A stretch of DNA of 40,200 bases from Saprospiraceae bacterium UBA2365 (GCA_002344345.1 DDTL01000038.1:1-40200); one strand, 5' to 3'. Positions 25,563 through 35,207 are shown, counted from the first letter of the stretch. A program made the numbers and translations. Notes: a model not told the origin generated them from the sequence alone.

Positions 25563-26909
25563 TTGAAAAAAGTACTGATCATAGATGACGAAGAAAAGCT
25601 GAGGAATTTGTTAACTAAGATCATCAGCTACGAAGGTTTTGAGGTTTTCCAGGCAGGAGACTGCAAGTCAGCCATTGCAAAAATGGAAAAACTGGACATT
25701 GATGTTGTTTTATGTGATGTAAAACTACCTGATGGCAACGGTGTTGAACTTTCAGCACAATTAAAAACCAAATATCCACTGACTGAAATAATCCTGCTCA
25801 CCGCGTATGGCAATATACCGGACAGTGTAAAGGCGATCAAAAACGGTGCTTTTGATTACATCACCAAAGGGGATGACAATAATAAAATCATACCGCTATT
25901 GTTTCGTGCCATCGAAAAAGCAGATTTGGCCAAGCGGGTACATCATTTGGAAAAACAACTTTTGCATAAGTATGCCTTTGATAATGTTTTAGGAAAATCC
26001 AAAGCGATTCAAAATGCCATTGAACTGGCAAAAAAAGTGGCAGTCATTGATACTACCGTATTGATTACAGGTGAGACCGGAACCGGAAAAGAAGTGTTTG
26101 CCCAATCCATTCATCAGGAAAGTACCCGAAAAAATAAAAATTTTGTTGCCATCAATTGCGCTGCTTTCAGTAAAGACCTTTTGGAAAGCGAACTGTTCGG
26201 CCATAAAGCTGGCGCCTTCAGCGGTGCCACCAAAGATCACAAAGGCCTGTTTGAAGAAGCCAACAACGGAACAATTTTCCTGGATGAAATTGGAGAACTC
26301 GCACATGACCTTCAATCAAAACTATTGAGGGTGATTGAAACAGGTGAATTTTATAAAGTAGGAGACAGTAAATTGACAAAAGTGGATGTCCGTTTAATCA
26401 CGGCAACCAACAGAGATTTGCTTAAAGAAGTTGGGGATGGTAATTTCAGGGAAGATCTGTTTTACAGGATCTCTGTTTTTCAGATCAAATTGCCTTCATT
26501 GAGAGAAAGGGTTGTTGATATTGAACCTTTGGCAATCCATTTTATGCAGGTTTTCTCTACCAAAATCAATAAAAAAATAAATCGGATCTCCGCCGATTGT
26601 ATTCAATGTTTAAATCAGCATGACTGGAAAGGTAATATAAGGGAACTGAAAAACATTATGGAAAGATGTGTCATTCTTGCTCCTGGAAATGAAATAACGG
26701 TTGATCTTTTACCTGCTGATATACAAAAGTCTCATTTTTCAAATAGTATAGATGAAAAGATTTCTCCTTTCGATTTGTCTGTTACAGAAAAAAATCATAT
26801 CCGGAAAGTGCTCAATTACACCAACGGAAATAAAACCAAGGCTGCTGAATTGCTTGGTATTGCTCTGACAACCCTTTACAGAAAACTTTCAACTTACCAC
26901 TTAGACTAA
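25563..26909 (+). CDS. NtrC-family sigma-54-dependent response regulator
   Basis: A 448-residue activator with three domains. Receiver about 1-118 with phosphoacceptor Asp52 (LCDVKLPDG) and acidic pocket Asp8-Asp9. AAA+ sigma-54 interaction domain about 139-370 with Walker A GETGTGKE at 170-177, the sigma-54 contact loop GAFSGA at 217-222 (GAFTGA in most homologues), and Walker B TIFLDEIGEL. C-terminal Fis-type helix-turn-helix about 405-445 (GNKTKAAELLGIALTTLYRKL). The start is TTG; TAA lies in frame 15 bp upstream and no ATG fits. The neighbouring Trk genes and sensor kinase (30525-32267) suggest it controls potassium uptake or osmoadaptation. Confidence 0.92.
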   Translation: MKKVLIIDDEEKLRNLLTKIISYEGFEVFQAGDCKSAIAKMEKLDIDVVLCDVKLPDGNGVELSAQLKTKYPLTEIILLTAYGNIPDSVKAIKNGAFDYITKGDDNNKIIPLLFRAIEKADLAKRVHHLEKQLLHKYAFDNVLGKSKAIQNAIELAKKVAVIDTTVLITGETGTGKEVFAQSIHQESTRKNKNFVAINCAAFSKDLLESELFGHKAGAFSGATKDHKGLFEEANNGTIFLDEIGELAHDLQSKLLRVIETGEFYKVGDSKLTKVDVRLITATNRDLLKEVGDGNFREDLFYRISVFQIKLPSLRERVVDIEPLAIHFMQVFSTKINKKINRISADCIQCLNQHDWKGNIRELKNIMERCVILAPGNEITVDLLPADIQKSHFSNSIDEKISPFDLSVTEKNHIRKVLNYTNGNKTKAAELLGIALTTLYRKLSTYHLD

Positions 26910-26936
26910 GCTTACCCTTTCATTTCGCTATGATTG

Positions 26937-26957
26937 ACCCTGTCAATTTGATAGGGT
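26937..26957 (+). terminator. Weak stem-loop after the response regulator
   Basis: A 9-bp stem with one G-T pair (ACCCTGTCA / TGATAGGGT, 3-nt loop) 28 bp after the stop, followed only by TTATAATC. Possible terminator. Confidence 0.4.
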
Positions 26958-26991
26958 TTATAATCCGTTATTAAATTGCTTCACTTACGAT

Positions 26992-27012
26992 TAACTGAAT
27001 ATCATTCAGTTA
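26992..27012. promoter_or_regulatory. 9-bp palindrome between the regulator and the trk genes
   Basis: TAACTGAAT-ATC-ATTCAGTTA is a perfect palindrome about 70 bp upstream of the small-protein start. It may be an operator, for example the binding site of the adjacent NtrC-type activator. No clear sigma-54 GG/GC promoter was found beside it. Confidence 0.45.
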
Positions 27013-27082
27013 TCCGCAAAAAATAAATCCGGACTATTATTTGGATACCCTGTTTATATTTATGTACCTGTAAAACTTCATT

Positions 27083-27418
27083 ATGGAAACAAGAATCCAA
27101 AAAACATTGACACAATGGTTTCCGGCAGCATTTGATCAGATCAAAAAACCCGGCGCCTCGACAGATTACAGTACACTCAATCAATTGGCCAGATACACGC
27201 TAAAGTTGATGGCTGAAGATGATGAACAAAAAAGGGAGCCTTTCAAAATCATCCATCTGCTATATTCGAAAAGTACATTATATGAAAGGAATGCCATTGA
27301 AAATGAGTTTTTGCTGAAACTTGCATGTGAAGAGAATCCGCTTTCACTTAAAAAAAATCTTGAGATGATGCCCGAACAGCTCCGGAGTATTTATCTGAAA
27401 ACAATCCTTGAAAACTGA
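27083..27418 (+). CDS. Small conserved hypothetical protein at the trk locus
   Basis: A 111-residue soluble, largely helical protein with no signal peptide. The segment YERNAIENEFLLKLACEENP resembles a family of small Bacteroidota proteins (possibly DUF7674; this is from memory and unverified). It lies between the NtrC-type regulator and trkA, 116 bp before the trkA start. Co-transcription with trkA/trkH is plausible. Its role in potassium transport, if any, is unknown. Confidence 0.65.
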   Translation: METRIQKTLTQWFPAAFDQIKKPGASTDYSTLNQLARYTLKLMAEDDEQKREPFKIIHLLYSKSTLYERNAIENEFLLKLACEENPLSLKKNLEMMPEQLRSIYLKTILEN

Positions 27419-27533
27419 AAATCAGGATCAACCTTTTAAGTCAGCTCCTGACGATTTTGTACGGATATTAATTGAAATAACTTTTCAAAATTCCCATCAT
27501 ACAGGAAGTTTTAACAATATAATATTAAAAAAC

Positions 27534-28868
27534 ATGAAAATAATTATTGCAGGCAGCGGTGAAGTGGGATATTATCTCGCTCAGCTGCTGGAACCAAAAT
27601 ACCGTGACATTGTCATGATCGATGCTGAAAAAGAGAAGCTCAGGTTGGTTGAAAAAGAGCTGGGCATTGCCACTGTTACAGGAGATTCGACGAGTTATAC
27701 CACCTTGATGGATGCGGGAATAACCAAAGCTGATCTGCTGATTTCTGTCACTTCCAACGAGGCTGCCAATCTCACTACTTGTATCATAGGCAAAAAACTG
27801 GGAGCAAAATTTACGATTGCCAGGATAAGCAATATGGAATACCTTAAAAGCAGATCCATTCTGGATTTAAAAGATCTTGGAATTGATGATCTGATCTCTC
27901 CGGAATCACTGGCAGCACGAGAGATAAAAAAAGTTTTAAAAACGCCTGTCATCACAGAAACAATGGACATTAGCGGTGGTGCATTGAGTTTGTTCGGTGT
28001 GAACCTCGATGAAGATGCAGGCATAATAAACAAGGCGATTTCAGAAACTTCATCCATGATCCCTGACAATTCCTTTATGGTTGTTGCGGTTCATAGAAAA
28101 AGCGAAACCATCATTCCAAACGGTAAAACTGTTTTGCAAAGAGGAGACCAGCTATATTTTGTGTCCACACCTGACAAAAAAGAAAAGGTATTGGAATATG
28201 CAGGGAAAAAATCCATACAGATTAAAAATGTGATGATCATTGGCGGTAGTCGTACGGGCAAATACACCGCTATGAAATTAAGTGAATTGTATAATGTAAA
28301 ACTCATTGAAAAGGATCCTGACAGGTGCAATTACCTGGCTAAATTGATACCTAAAGTACAGATTGTAAATGGTGACGGTACAGACATTCACCTGTTGAAC
28401 GAAGAACACCTCGCTCAGTATGATGCGATCATTTCTGTGACCGGCAATTCCGAAACCAACATATTTACCAGTATGATCTCGAAAGAAGCCGGCGTTAAAA
28501 AAACCATAGCGATGGTGGACAACCTGGGTTTGGTAGATTATCTGCACAAAATCGGCATTGATACCTTTTTGAATAAAAAAATTGCTGCAGCCAACTTTAT
28601 TTTTCAGACAATACACAAGGGAAGCGAGTTATCTCATTTGTATGGTATCAATGCAGAAATTCACGAGTTTTTCGTCAATGAAAAATCGAGGTTAATTCAC
28701 AAGAGTATTAAAGAATTAAGTATCCCGGAAAACGCAATTTTTATTGGAGTCGTCAGAAACAATAAAGGCTTTATCACCCTGGGCAATTTCAAACTTGAAG
28801 CCGGAGACAGTGCTTTAGTGCTGACTTTGCCCGAGAATATCCATAAGATCAGTTCAATATTTAAATAA
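27534..28868 (+). CDS. trkA: Trk potassium uptake regulator TrkA
   Basis: A 444-residue peripheral gating protein of the Trk K+ channel with two RCK units. First RCK_N about 1-118 with Rossmann motif GSGEVG at 7-12 and the acidic D at the end of strand 2 (VMIDAEKEKL); first RCK_C about 140-225. Second RCK_N about 230-345 with GGSRTGK in the nucleotide loop; second RCK_C about 365-444. The start at 27534 (MKIIIAGSG) is chosen. The frame is open 42 codons further upstream but that part has no homology features. TrkH follows after 9 bp. Confidence 0.94.
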   Translation: MKIIIAGSGEVGYYLAQLLEPKYRDIVMIDAEKEKLRLVEKELGIATVTGDSTSYTTLMDAGITKADLLISVTSNEAANLTTCIIGKKLGAKFTIARISNMEYLKSRSILDLKDLGIDDLISPESLAAREIKKVLKTPVITETMDISGGALSLFGVNLDEDAGIINKAISETSSMIPDNSFMVVAVHRKSETIIPNGKTVLQRGDQLYFVSTPDKKEKVLEYAGKKSIQIKNVMIIGGSRTGKYTAMKLSELYNVKLIEKDPDRCNYLAKLIPKVQIVNGDGTDIHLLNEEHLAQYDAIISVTGNSETNIFTSMISKEAGVKKTIAMVDNLGLVDYLHKIGIDTFLNKKIAAANFIFQTIHKGSELSHLYGINAEIHEFFVNEKSRLIHKSIKELSIPENAIFIGVVRNNKGFITLGNFKLEAGDSALVLTLPENIHKISSIFK

Positions 28869-28877
28869 AAAAGACCC

Positions 28878-30467
28878 ATGAATGCAGATTTATACAGAAA
28901 AACAACGCATATCAAATTGATCTTTAAGCAAATTGGTGGATTGCTGATTGTGCTGGGATATGCAATGATCGTACCGATGTTGGTTGCATTGATCTATACT
29001 GAGGTTTATTCAGCACTGGGCTTCTTACTATCGGGAATGATAAGTCTTGGATTGGGATATACATCTTATAAAGGTATCCGGTCGATCGAGGATATTTCCG
29101 GTCATCATGCTTTGGTCATAGCAGCTTTGGGTTGGTTTGCAGTGGTCGTCATGGGTGCTGTACCATATACATTGATCGCTTTTATCACACCTGAAGAAGC
29201 TGCCATGAGATTTATTCCGGATGGAGCTGATTTTGGATCCAGTTTATGGTATTTCAAAAATCCGCTTCATGCCATTTTTGACAGCATGAGCGGATTTACG
29301 ACCACGGGTTTGAGTATGGCAATACATGAACCCACCATCGGAAAGGGATTGTTATTCTACCGCCATTACACACAGTTGCTGGGAGGCGCCGGATTTGTGG
29401 TCCTTACTTTGGCTTTGCTGAAACAATCGAGCGGTAAGATAGCTTACCTTTTGTACGGTTCAGAATCAACCGGCGAACGATTACAGTCTACCATTCTGGA
29501 AACTGCCCGGTCAATATGGAAAGTATATATAGGTCTAACAGTTTTCAGTTTTGTCTTTCTGGTTGTTGGCACACTGATCATTCTGCCTGATTACAGTTTT
29601 ACCGAAAATATTTTTGATTCTATCAACCATGCGATGGCAGGTCAGTCTACCGGAGGTTTCAGTACGCTGGATGACAGCATTGCAGGTTATCAATCTGTAT
29701 GGATGGAAGCCCTTTATCTGGTGCCAATGATCCTGGGTGCATTGTCTTTGACTTTTTATTTCAGGGTTATTCAGGAAAGAAAGTTCAGTTATTTCTGGAA
29801 GGATATTCAGACCAGATCCATTCTTATTCTGACAATCGCTGGAAGCATTGTGCTTTCCATGATGCTGATGGCTACCGGATATATCTCAGAACCATTCAGA
29901 GTCGGTACTTTCCAATTTGTCAGTGCTTTGACCACTACGGGTTGGCAAACCACTGATGTCCATCAATGGGATAGTGGATCCATCCTGTTTATCTCACTGA
30001 TCGGAATGGTGATTGGCGGTGCCTATGGCTCTACAGTGGGTGGAATTAAAATGATCAGGGTATTATTGATCTTTAAAGGCTTGTTTTGGCAGATCAATAA
30101 TATCTTTTCTTCGGACCGATCCGTTAAAGTAGTTAAATTCAATGGCAAACGCTTATTACCCGAAGAGATGAACAAGGATATAGCATTGGTGGCAACTTTC
30201 GTGTTTTTTTATTTAGTATTGCTGATGACCGGGACTTTGATTTCTTATTATACCATGGGAGAAGGGTTTGAGTTAAAACATGCTTTGTTTGAATCAGCTT
30301 CTGCACAAGGCACCGTAGGCTTATCCTGCGGTATTTCTCATCCCGGAATGTCACCTGGTCTCGAAATAACCTATATTTTACAAATGTGGGCAGGAAGATT
30401 GGAGATCATTCCTGTTTTGGTATTGTTCAGATCTGTTTTTGCAGGGACTAAACCCAAAATCGTCTGA
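28878..30467 (+). CDS. trkH: Trk potassium uptake transmembrane subunit TrkH
   Basis: Pore-forming subunit of the K+ uptake system, 529 residues, with about ten to twelve membrane helices arranged as four M1-P-M2 repeats. The four selectivity-filter loops are visible: FTTTGLSM, GQSTGGFST, ALTTTGWQTTD and SAQGTVGLSCG, each with the conserved glycine. The conserved Arg near the C-terminus is in WAGRLEIIPVLVLF. It is cotranscribed with trkA. The sensor-kinase gene begins 57 bp later behind its own promoter-like element. Confidence 0.95.
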   Translation: MNADLYRKTTHIKLIFKQIGGLLIVLGYAMIVPMLVALIYTEVYSALGFLLSGMISLGLGYTSYKGIRSIEDISGHHALVIAALGWFAVVVMGAVPYTLIAFITPEEAAMRFIPDGADFGSSLWYFKNPLHAIFDSMSGFTTTGLSMAIHEPTIGKGLLFYRHYTQLLGGAGFVVLTLALLKQSSGKIAYLLYGSESTGERLQSTILETARSIWKVYIGLTVFSFVFLVVGTLIILPDYSFTENIFDSINHAMAGQSTGGFSTLDDSIAGYQSVWMEALYLVPMILGALSLTFYFRVIQERKFSYFWKDIQTRSILILTIAGSIVLSMMLMATGYISEPFRVGTFQFVSALTTTGWQTTDVHQWDSGSILFISLIGMVIGGAYGSTVGGIKMIRVLLIFKGLFWQINNIFSSDRSVKVVKFNGKRLLPEEMNKDIALVATFVFFYLVLLMTGTLISYYTMGEGFELKHALFESASAQGTVGLSCGISHPGMSPGLEITYILQMWAGRLEIIPVLVLFRSVFAGTKPKIV

Positions 30468-30501
30468 ACATAAATACCGGATCCACATATCAACTTTGAT
30501 G

Positions 30502-30509
30502 TACTTTTG
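30502..30509 (+). promoter_or_regulatory. Bacteroidota -7 element before the sensor kinase (TACTTTTG)
   Basis: Exact TAnnTTTG match 15 bp upstream of the ATG at 30525. No TTTG -33 box is seen at the expected distance. The kinase could thus be expressed both by read-through from trkH and independently. Confidence 0.4.
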
Positions 30510-30524
30510 TAGAAAATTAGATTC

Positions 30525-32267
30525 ATGAGCATTAAATCAAAAATTTATCTCGGCATTGGTTCTCTTTTTATCCTGCTGATTTTTATGGCTTTTTTTTCAA
30601 TCAACCAAATTCAATTATTGGGAAAAGCTTCAGAAAATATCTTAAAAGACAATAAAGAATCGCTGGTATATGCGAAAAATATACTCAAAGCACTTTCGGA
30701 AATGGAAAAAGACAGTGCTTCAATGATAACGATTGCCTCCAATCTGGAAAAACAAAAACAGAATATCACCGAGATAGGAGAAGACAGCATTACAGAAAGT
30801 CTTGTCATGGAATTTAATTTACTGAAACAAAACCCCAAAAACAAACTATATTATACCCGCTTTCAATCAACACTTTTTGAGATCATCCAGGTCAATCTGG
30901 AGGCGATCGAATCAAAAAATAAAATTGCTTCCAATACAACCAACAATTCCATAATCCTCCTCGGACTGCTCAGCATGTTTTGTTTCATTGCAGCCCTGGT
31001 TGTCCTTTTCAGACTCCCTCGCATTATAACCAAACCTATTAAAGAACTTACACTCAGCATTAAAAAAATTGCAGCAAATGACTACCATCACAGAGTTAAA
31101 CTTGAAGGTAGCAACGAATTGGATGAACTGGCCAGGTCATTCAATGAAATGGCAATCAAACTCGAAGATTACAATAAAAGTAATATTGCCAAACTTCTTG
31201 CTGAAAAAAAAATCACCGAAACATTGATTAATAAAATCCATTACCCGATTATCTGCTTTGATAACCACAAAAAGGTCACGCTGGTCAATGATGAATTTCT
31301 GAAAGTTTCAGGACTATTGGAAAAGGATCTGATCGGAATCAATATCCTTGAATTTGCAGCAGAAAATGATTTTATCAGTCAATTGCTTATCGCAGGAGAA
31401 GATAATTTGGTAAATGCATCCGATGGAGGAGGTGCCTCTTCAAGGATCCAGATTGAAAAACAGGGAAAAGAATTATATTTTGAAAAAGAAATCCAGGAAA
31501 TATTTTACACCCTTCAACCAGAAAATGAAAAACAACTGATCAGTTTTGTGATCGTCTTAAAAAATATAACTAAATACATGGAAATGGATCAGGCAAAAAC
31601 TAATTTTATTGCTACCATCTCACATGAACTTAAAACGCCCATAACTTCCATAAAATTCGGCCTGCAATTACTCGAAAACGAAAAAACCGGATTGCTCAAC
31701 CCGGAACAACTTGATTTAATAAAAGGATGTGAGGAAGATACCAATACACTCCTGGAAATAATTTCTGAATTATTGAATTCGGCACAGGCTGAAACAGGCA
31801 ACATCCAATTGAACATCATGCCCGCACAAGCAGGTGATATACTGACCTACGCCATCAGTACACACAAATTATCTGCTAACAACAAAGGTATTGAATTCGA
31901 AGTATTAATTTCTGACGATCTGCCTGAAGTTATGGTTGACAAGGAAAAAACTGCATGGGTAATGACCAACCTGATTTCCAATGCTATAAGGTACTCTGCA
32001 GATCACTCTAAAATAAAAATTAGCGCAACCCATCTCGAAAACCATGTTAAAATATCTGTGCAGGACTTTGGCTCCGGCATTGAAGCTCAATACAAGAACA
32101 GGATTTTCGACCGGTACTTTACAGTGCCGGGAACAAAAAAAGAAGGAACAGGACTCGGACTCGCCATCAGCAAAGAATTCATTGAAGCGCAGGGCGGCAG
32201 GATTTATGTGGATAGCGAACCAGGTGAAGGCAGTGTATTTTCAGTTGTGCTGAACTGCAAGCCATAA
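30525..32267 (+). CDS. HAMP/PAS sensor histidine kinase linked to Trk
   Basis: A 580-residue membrane kinase. Transmembrane helix 1 about 7-27; a ~115-residue helical periplasmic sensor; transmembrane helix 2 about 143-163; HAMP about 165-217 (KPIKELTLSIKKIAANDY); PAS about 230-345 (HYPIICFDNHKKVTLVN); dimerisation/phosphoacceptor domain with His367 (ATISHELKTPITSIKFGLQLL); HATPase_c with N box NLISNAIRYSA, G1 DFGSGIE and G2 GTGLGLAISKEF. The only response regulator nearby is the NtrC-type gene at 25563, so the two probably form a pair flanking the trk genes. The sensed signal (K+, turgor or envelope state) is inferred. Confidence 0.92.
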   Translation: MSIKSKIYLGIGSLFILLIFMAFFSINQIQLLGKASENILKDNKESLVYAKNILKALSEMEKDSASMITIASNLEKQKQNITEIGEDSITESLVMEFNLLKQNPKNKLYYTRFQSTLFEIIQVNLEAIESKNKIASNTTNNSIILLGLLSMFCFIAALVVLFRLPRIITKPIKELTLSIKKIAANDYHHRVKLEGSNELDELARSFNEMAIKLEDYNKSNIAKLLAEKKITETLINKIHYPIICFDNHKKVTLVNDEFLKVSGLLEKDLIGINILEFAAENDFISQLLIAGEDNLVNASDGGGASSRIQIEKQGKELYFEKEIQEIFYTLQPENEKQLISFVIVLKNITKYMEMDQAKTNFIATISHELKTPITSIKFGLQLLENEKTGLLNPEQLDLIKGCEEDTNTLLEIISELLNSAQAETGNIQLNIMPAQAGDILTYAISTHKLSANNKGIEFEVLISDDLPEVMVDKEKTAWVMTNLISNAIRYSADHSKIKISATHLENHVKISVQDFGSGIEAQYKNRIFDRYFTVPGTKKEGTGLGLAISKEFIEAQGGRIYVDSEPGEGSVFSVVLNCKP

Positions 32268-33254
32268 TTTTTTTCCCGTCTTGTCCGCTTTAGTCCTGCA
32301 TACTACTTATAGGATGTGAAACGTCGAAATAGCAAGCTATTTACATTAATATTCCCGATCCGGAACCTGATATTGATTGGATGAAAAATAGTTTAAAATC
32401 ATTTTTTAAAAGCATTTCAACTTCAATCACGCAGGGATGATATGACGATAGTCCCGTATTTGTAATTGCCTTTTAAAAACCCTGAAAGTGTGGTATTATG
32501 ATTCCATATCTGCTTGGGGAAAAATAATTTTAGAATCACAATTGTGATCATCTATAGATCTCTGCAGGATTTTCCGGATTATCCATATCGCTATAATCAT
32601 GTTACCTCTTTTGGGTTTAACTTTAAAACGTAATTCCTATAGTGCGACAAATCAAATATTTATCGATGATAAATATCAGTTATTCAGACATCAATTTAAA
32701 GCTTTTCCCCGGATGGACAAGTTAGCACTGTAAGCATTAATTTTTTTTTTGAATGAAAATTCAGTTTTGACAGAAAGGCTTCATCTCCTTGATCCTGAAT
32801 TCTCTGATCCAAATTACCAAACGCATACTTTTCATACTACATATTTGAGTCTGCTCCGAAAAGTCTTTGCCCCCTAAATCCCCACTGACGTTTTCAGTCA
32901 GTACAGGCACTGACGTTTTCAGTCAGCATATACCTGAAAGGAGACATTTAAATTGTTGGTTTTCAATTGTTTCCCTTTAGTCTTGTGCTGATCAATGACG
33001 TCAGTAGGTTGGGGCAAAAAACGATTGAAAACCAACAAATTGGACTTTTCGGAGTAGGCTCATATTTCAATTTTCAGAAAACCTATTTGGCCACAAAGAA
33101 AAAAATCCTCACAAAATTCACTTTCATTATCTACAACAAGTACTTTCCGTTCGTTCTACTTTAACTGCTGATAACCGGTATTTGGCACAAATCAGATAAT
33201 ATTCACAAAATATTGTTTTGTTTTTTATTCGTTAACAAAATAAATTCAGAAAAA
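32268..33254. other. Gene-free 1-kb gap rich in inverted repeats
   Basis: No convincing coding sequence. Contents: a 9-bp palindrome around 32656-32676 (ATATTTATC-GAT-GATAAATAT); a nested inverted repeat at 32841-33067 (separate entry); and a 65-codon open frame at 32967 that only reflects the repeat. A T-run after the kinase stop (32268-32275) lacks a clear stem. Confidence 0.6.
32841..33067. repeat. Nested long inverted repeat, possible MITE or transposon remnant
   Basis: Outer arms: 32841-32863 (ending CTGCTCCGAAAAG) pair imperfectly with 33045-33067 (starting CTTTTCGGAGTAG). Inner arms: TTGTTGGTTTTCAAT (32953-32967) pairs perfectly with ATTGAAAACCAACAA (33024-33038). TTTGCCCCCT/TTGGGGCAAA also face each other (about 32867 and 33009). 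Inside the left half are two direct copies of CACTGACGTTTTCAGTCAG at 32883 and 32908 (25-bp period), each itself palindromic; a related TGACGTCAGTAGG lies at 32996-33008. Confidence 0.75.
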
Positions 33255-35207
33255 ATGAAAAAAGCCATATTACTTGCAGTGTTGGCAACAGGCATTTTAT
33301 TGTCGATCTGCGGTTTCATTGCCAACCAAACCACGCTCGAAGGAAAGGTTACAGATAAGGACACGAATGATCCGGTACTCTTCGCGACCGTCATGCTATA
33401 CCAAAATGATTCAATGATAACCGGTACGCAGACAGACATGAACGGACATTACAAATTTGAGCGGATCGAACCAGGCTTTTACCATGTCAAGGTCCGATAT
33501 ATCGGATGTTTCGATTGGGAAGTCCGGAATCATGAAGTCAGGGAAGGCATCGCCAATGTGCTGAACATCGAGATAACGGCGAATGAAGTTATGCTGAACG
33601 AGGTGGTCATTACGGAATACAAAGTGCCTCTGATAGATATGGACAAAACTGTTTCAGGCGTCAAAGTTGCAGGTATCCGGAATGAACAAAAAAACAAAAA
33701 TCTATACTCCGGGAATTTTTATCAGAAAAAATGTATTGATCCCGATTACAGGTCAACTCAATCTGAATCTTATGAGCATTTGGCTGAAAACAGGTTCATT
33801 CCGGTTATGGAGGAAGCTTTGTCCACTTTTTCCATCGACGTGGACCGCGAATCCTATGCCAACATCCGACGTTTTCTGAGTGCCGGTCAGTTGCCTCCAA
33901 AAGATGCCGTCAGAATTGAAGAAATGGTCAACTGCTTTGACTATCCATACCAACGACCTGCAGGGAAAGAACCATTTGCATTGTTCTCCCGGCTCACCAC
34001 CTGTCCATGGGACACTTCGCACCAGATACTGCATCTGGCGTTGAACACCCGGATGTTGGACAAAAACATACTTCCGCCATCCAATATTGTTTTTCTGATC
34101 GATGTATCCGGCAGCATGGGCCAACCTAATAAACTTCCTTTGGTCATCGCTTCTTTCAGGTTATTGGTGGATCAGTTGAGGGAAACTGATCGGGTTGCGA
34201 TCGTTGTTTACGCAGGTGCTGCCGGTTGCGTGTTGCCTTCAACCCCCGTTTCCGACAAAAAGGAAATCATCCGGGCACTCGAAAAACTCCAGTCCGGTGG
34301 TTCAACAGCAGGTGGAGCAGGTATCCAACTGGCCTACGCCATCGCAAAAGAAAATTTCATCAAAGGTGGCAATAACCGCGTGGTGCTGGCAACTGACGGG
34401 GATTTCAACGTCGGTATTTCAGAAAATGGTGCTCTGGAAGATATGATTACTGCCAAAAGGAAGGAAAATATCTTCCTGTCAGTCCTGGGTTTCGGAATGG
34501 GCAATTACAAAAGCGATAAAATGCAGATCCTGGCTGACAAAGGGAATGGCAATCACGCTTATATCGATGACATCAAAGAAGCGAGGAAAGTGCTGATCGA
34601 AGAGTTTACGGGTACGATGTTCACCCTGGCAAAAGATGTCAAGGTGCAGATCGAATTCAATCCTGTTTTCGTAGAGGCTTACCGCCTGATCGGTTATGAA
34701 AACAGGATGCTGGAAAAGGAAGATTTTAACAACGATCAAAAAGATGCCGGTGAAGTCGGGGTTGGTCACAGCGTCACTGCTTTGTATGAGATTGTACCTC
34801 CAGGTGGCAACAGCTTATACACCGGAAAAGTAGATGACCTGGTTTTCCAGACTCCGGACCAGGAGCAAATATCGGTGAATACAAATGATCTGGCACTTTT
34901 CAAAGTGCGATACAAGGAACCTGAGGGAATGAAAAGCAGTAAAATTGAAAAAAGAATTTCACCTAAGGTATTAAAAATTGAGGAAGCTGGAACCGACACA
35001 CAATTTGCCCTGGCGGTTGCAGCATTCGGAATGTTGCTGAAAGATTCAGCATTTAAAGCGGATGCTTCGTGGAACAACGTACTCGAACTTGCCCAGATGG
35101 CTACAAAAACCATGAAAATAAGCGAGGATGATGGCGGTTACAGAGCTGAATTCATCGAAATGGTCCGCATAGCAAAAGATTTGAGTGAAAGCCTTAGCAT
35201 GGAATAG
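33255..35207 (+). CDS. Exported von Willebrand factor A protein with carboxypeptidase-like N-domain (YfbK type)
   Basis: A 650-residue exported protein, start ATG 33255 (an upstream in-frame ATG at 33213 would bury the signal sequence). Hydrophobic signal about 4-23. Residues about 26-118 are a CarboxypepD_reg-like beta-sandwich as found in TonB-receptor N-termini (LEGKVTDKDTNDPVLFATV). Residues about 188-245 match the YfbK-type N-domain (STFSIDVDRESYANIRRFL). The vWA domain is about 275-450 with an intact MIDAS, DVSGS at 283-287. The C-terminal ~200 residues match the YfbK C-domain (ALYEIVPPGG). Likely binds metal-dependent protein partners at the envelope. It stands alone between two gene-free gaps. 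Confidence 0.88.
   Translation: MKKAILLAVLATGILLSICGFIANQTTLEGKVTDKDTNDPVLFATVMLYQNDSMITGTQTDMNGHYKFERIEPGFYHVKVRYIGCFDWEVRNHEVREGIANVLNIEITANEVMLNEVVITEYKVPLIDMDKTVSGVKVAGIRNEQKNKNLYSGNFYQKKCIDPDYRSTQSESYEHLAENRFIPVMEEALSTFSIDVDRESYANIRRFLSAGQLPPKDAVRIEEMVNCFDYPYQRPAGKEPFALFSRLTTCPWDTSHQILHLALNTRMLDKNILPPSNIVFLIDVSGSMGQPNKLPLVIASFRLLVDQLRETDRVAIVVYAGAAGCVLPSTPVSDKKEIIRALEKLQSGGSTAGGAGIQLAYAIAKENFIKGGNNRVVLATDGDFNVGISENGALEDMITAKRKENIFLSVLGFGMGNYKSDKMQILADKGNGNHAYIDDIKEARKVLIEEFTGTMFTLAKDVKVQIEFNPVFVEAYRLIGYENRMLEKEDFNNDQKDAGEVGVGHSVTALYEIVPPGGNSLYTGKVDDLVFQTPDQEQISVNTNDLALFKVRYKEPEGMKSSKIEKRISPKVLKIEEAGTDTQFALAVAAFGMLLKDSAFKADASWNNVLELAQMATKTMKISEDDGGYRAEFIEMVRIAKDLSESLSME

Noticed and set aside
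32967..33164. 65-codon plus-strand frame
   Set aside because: It lies within and just after the nested inverted repeat, with no domain or promoter context.
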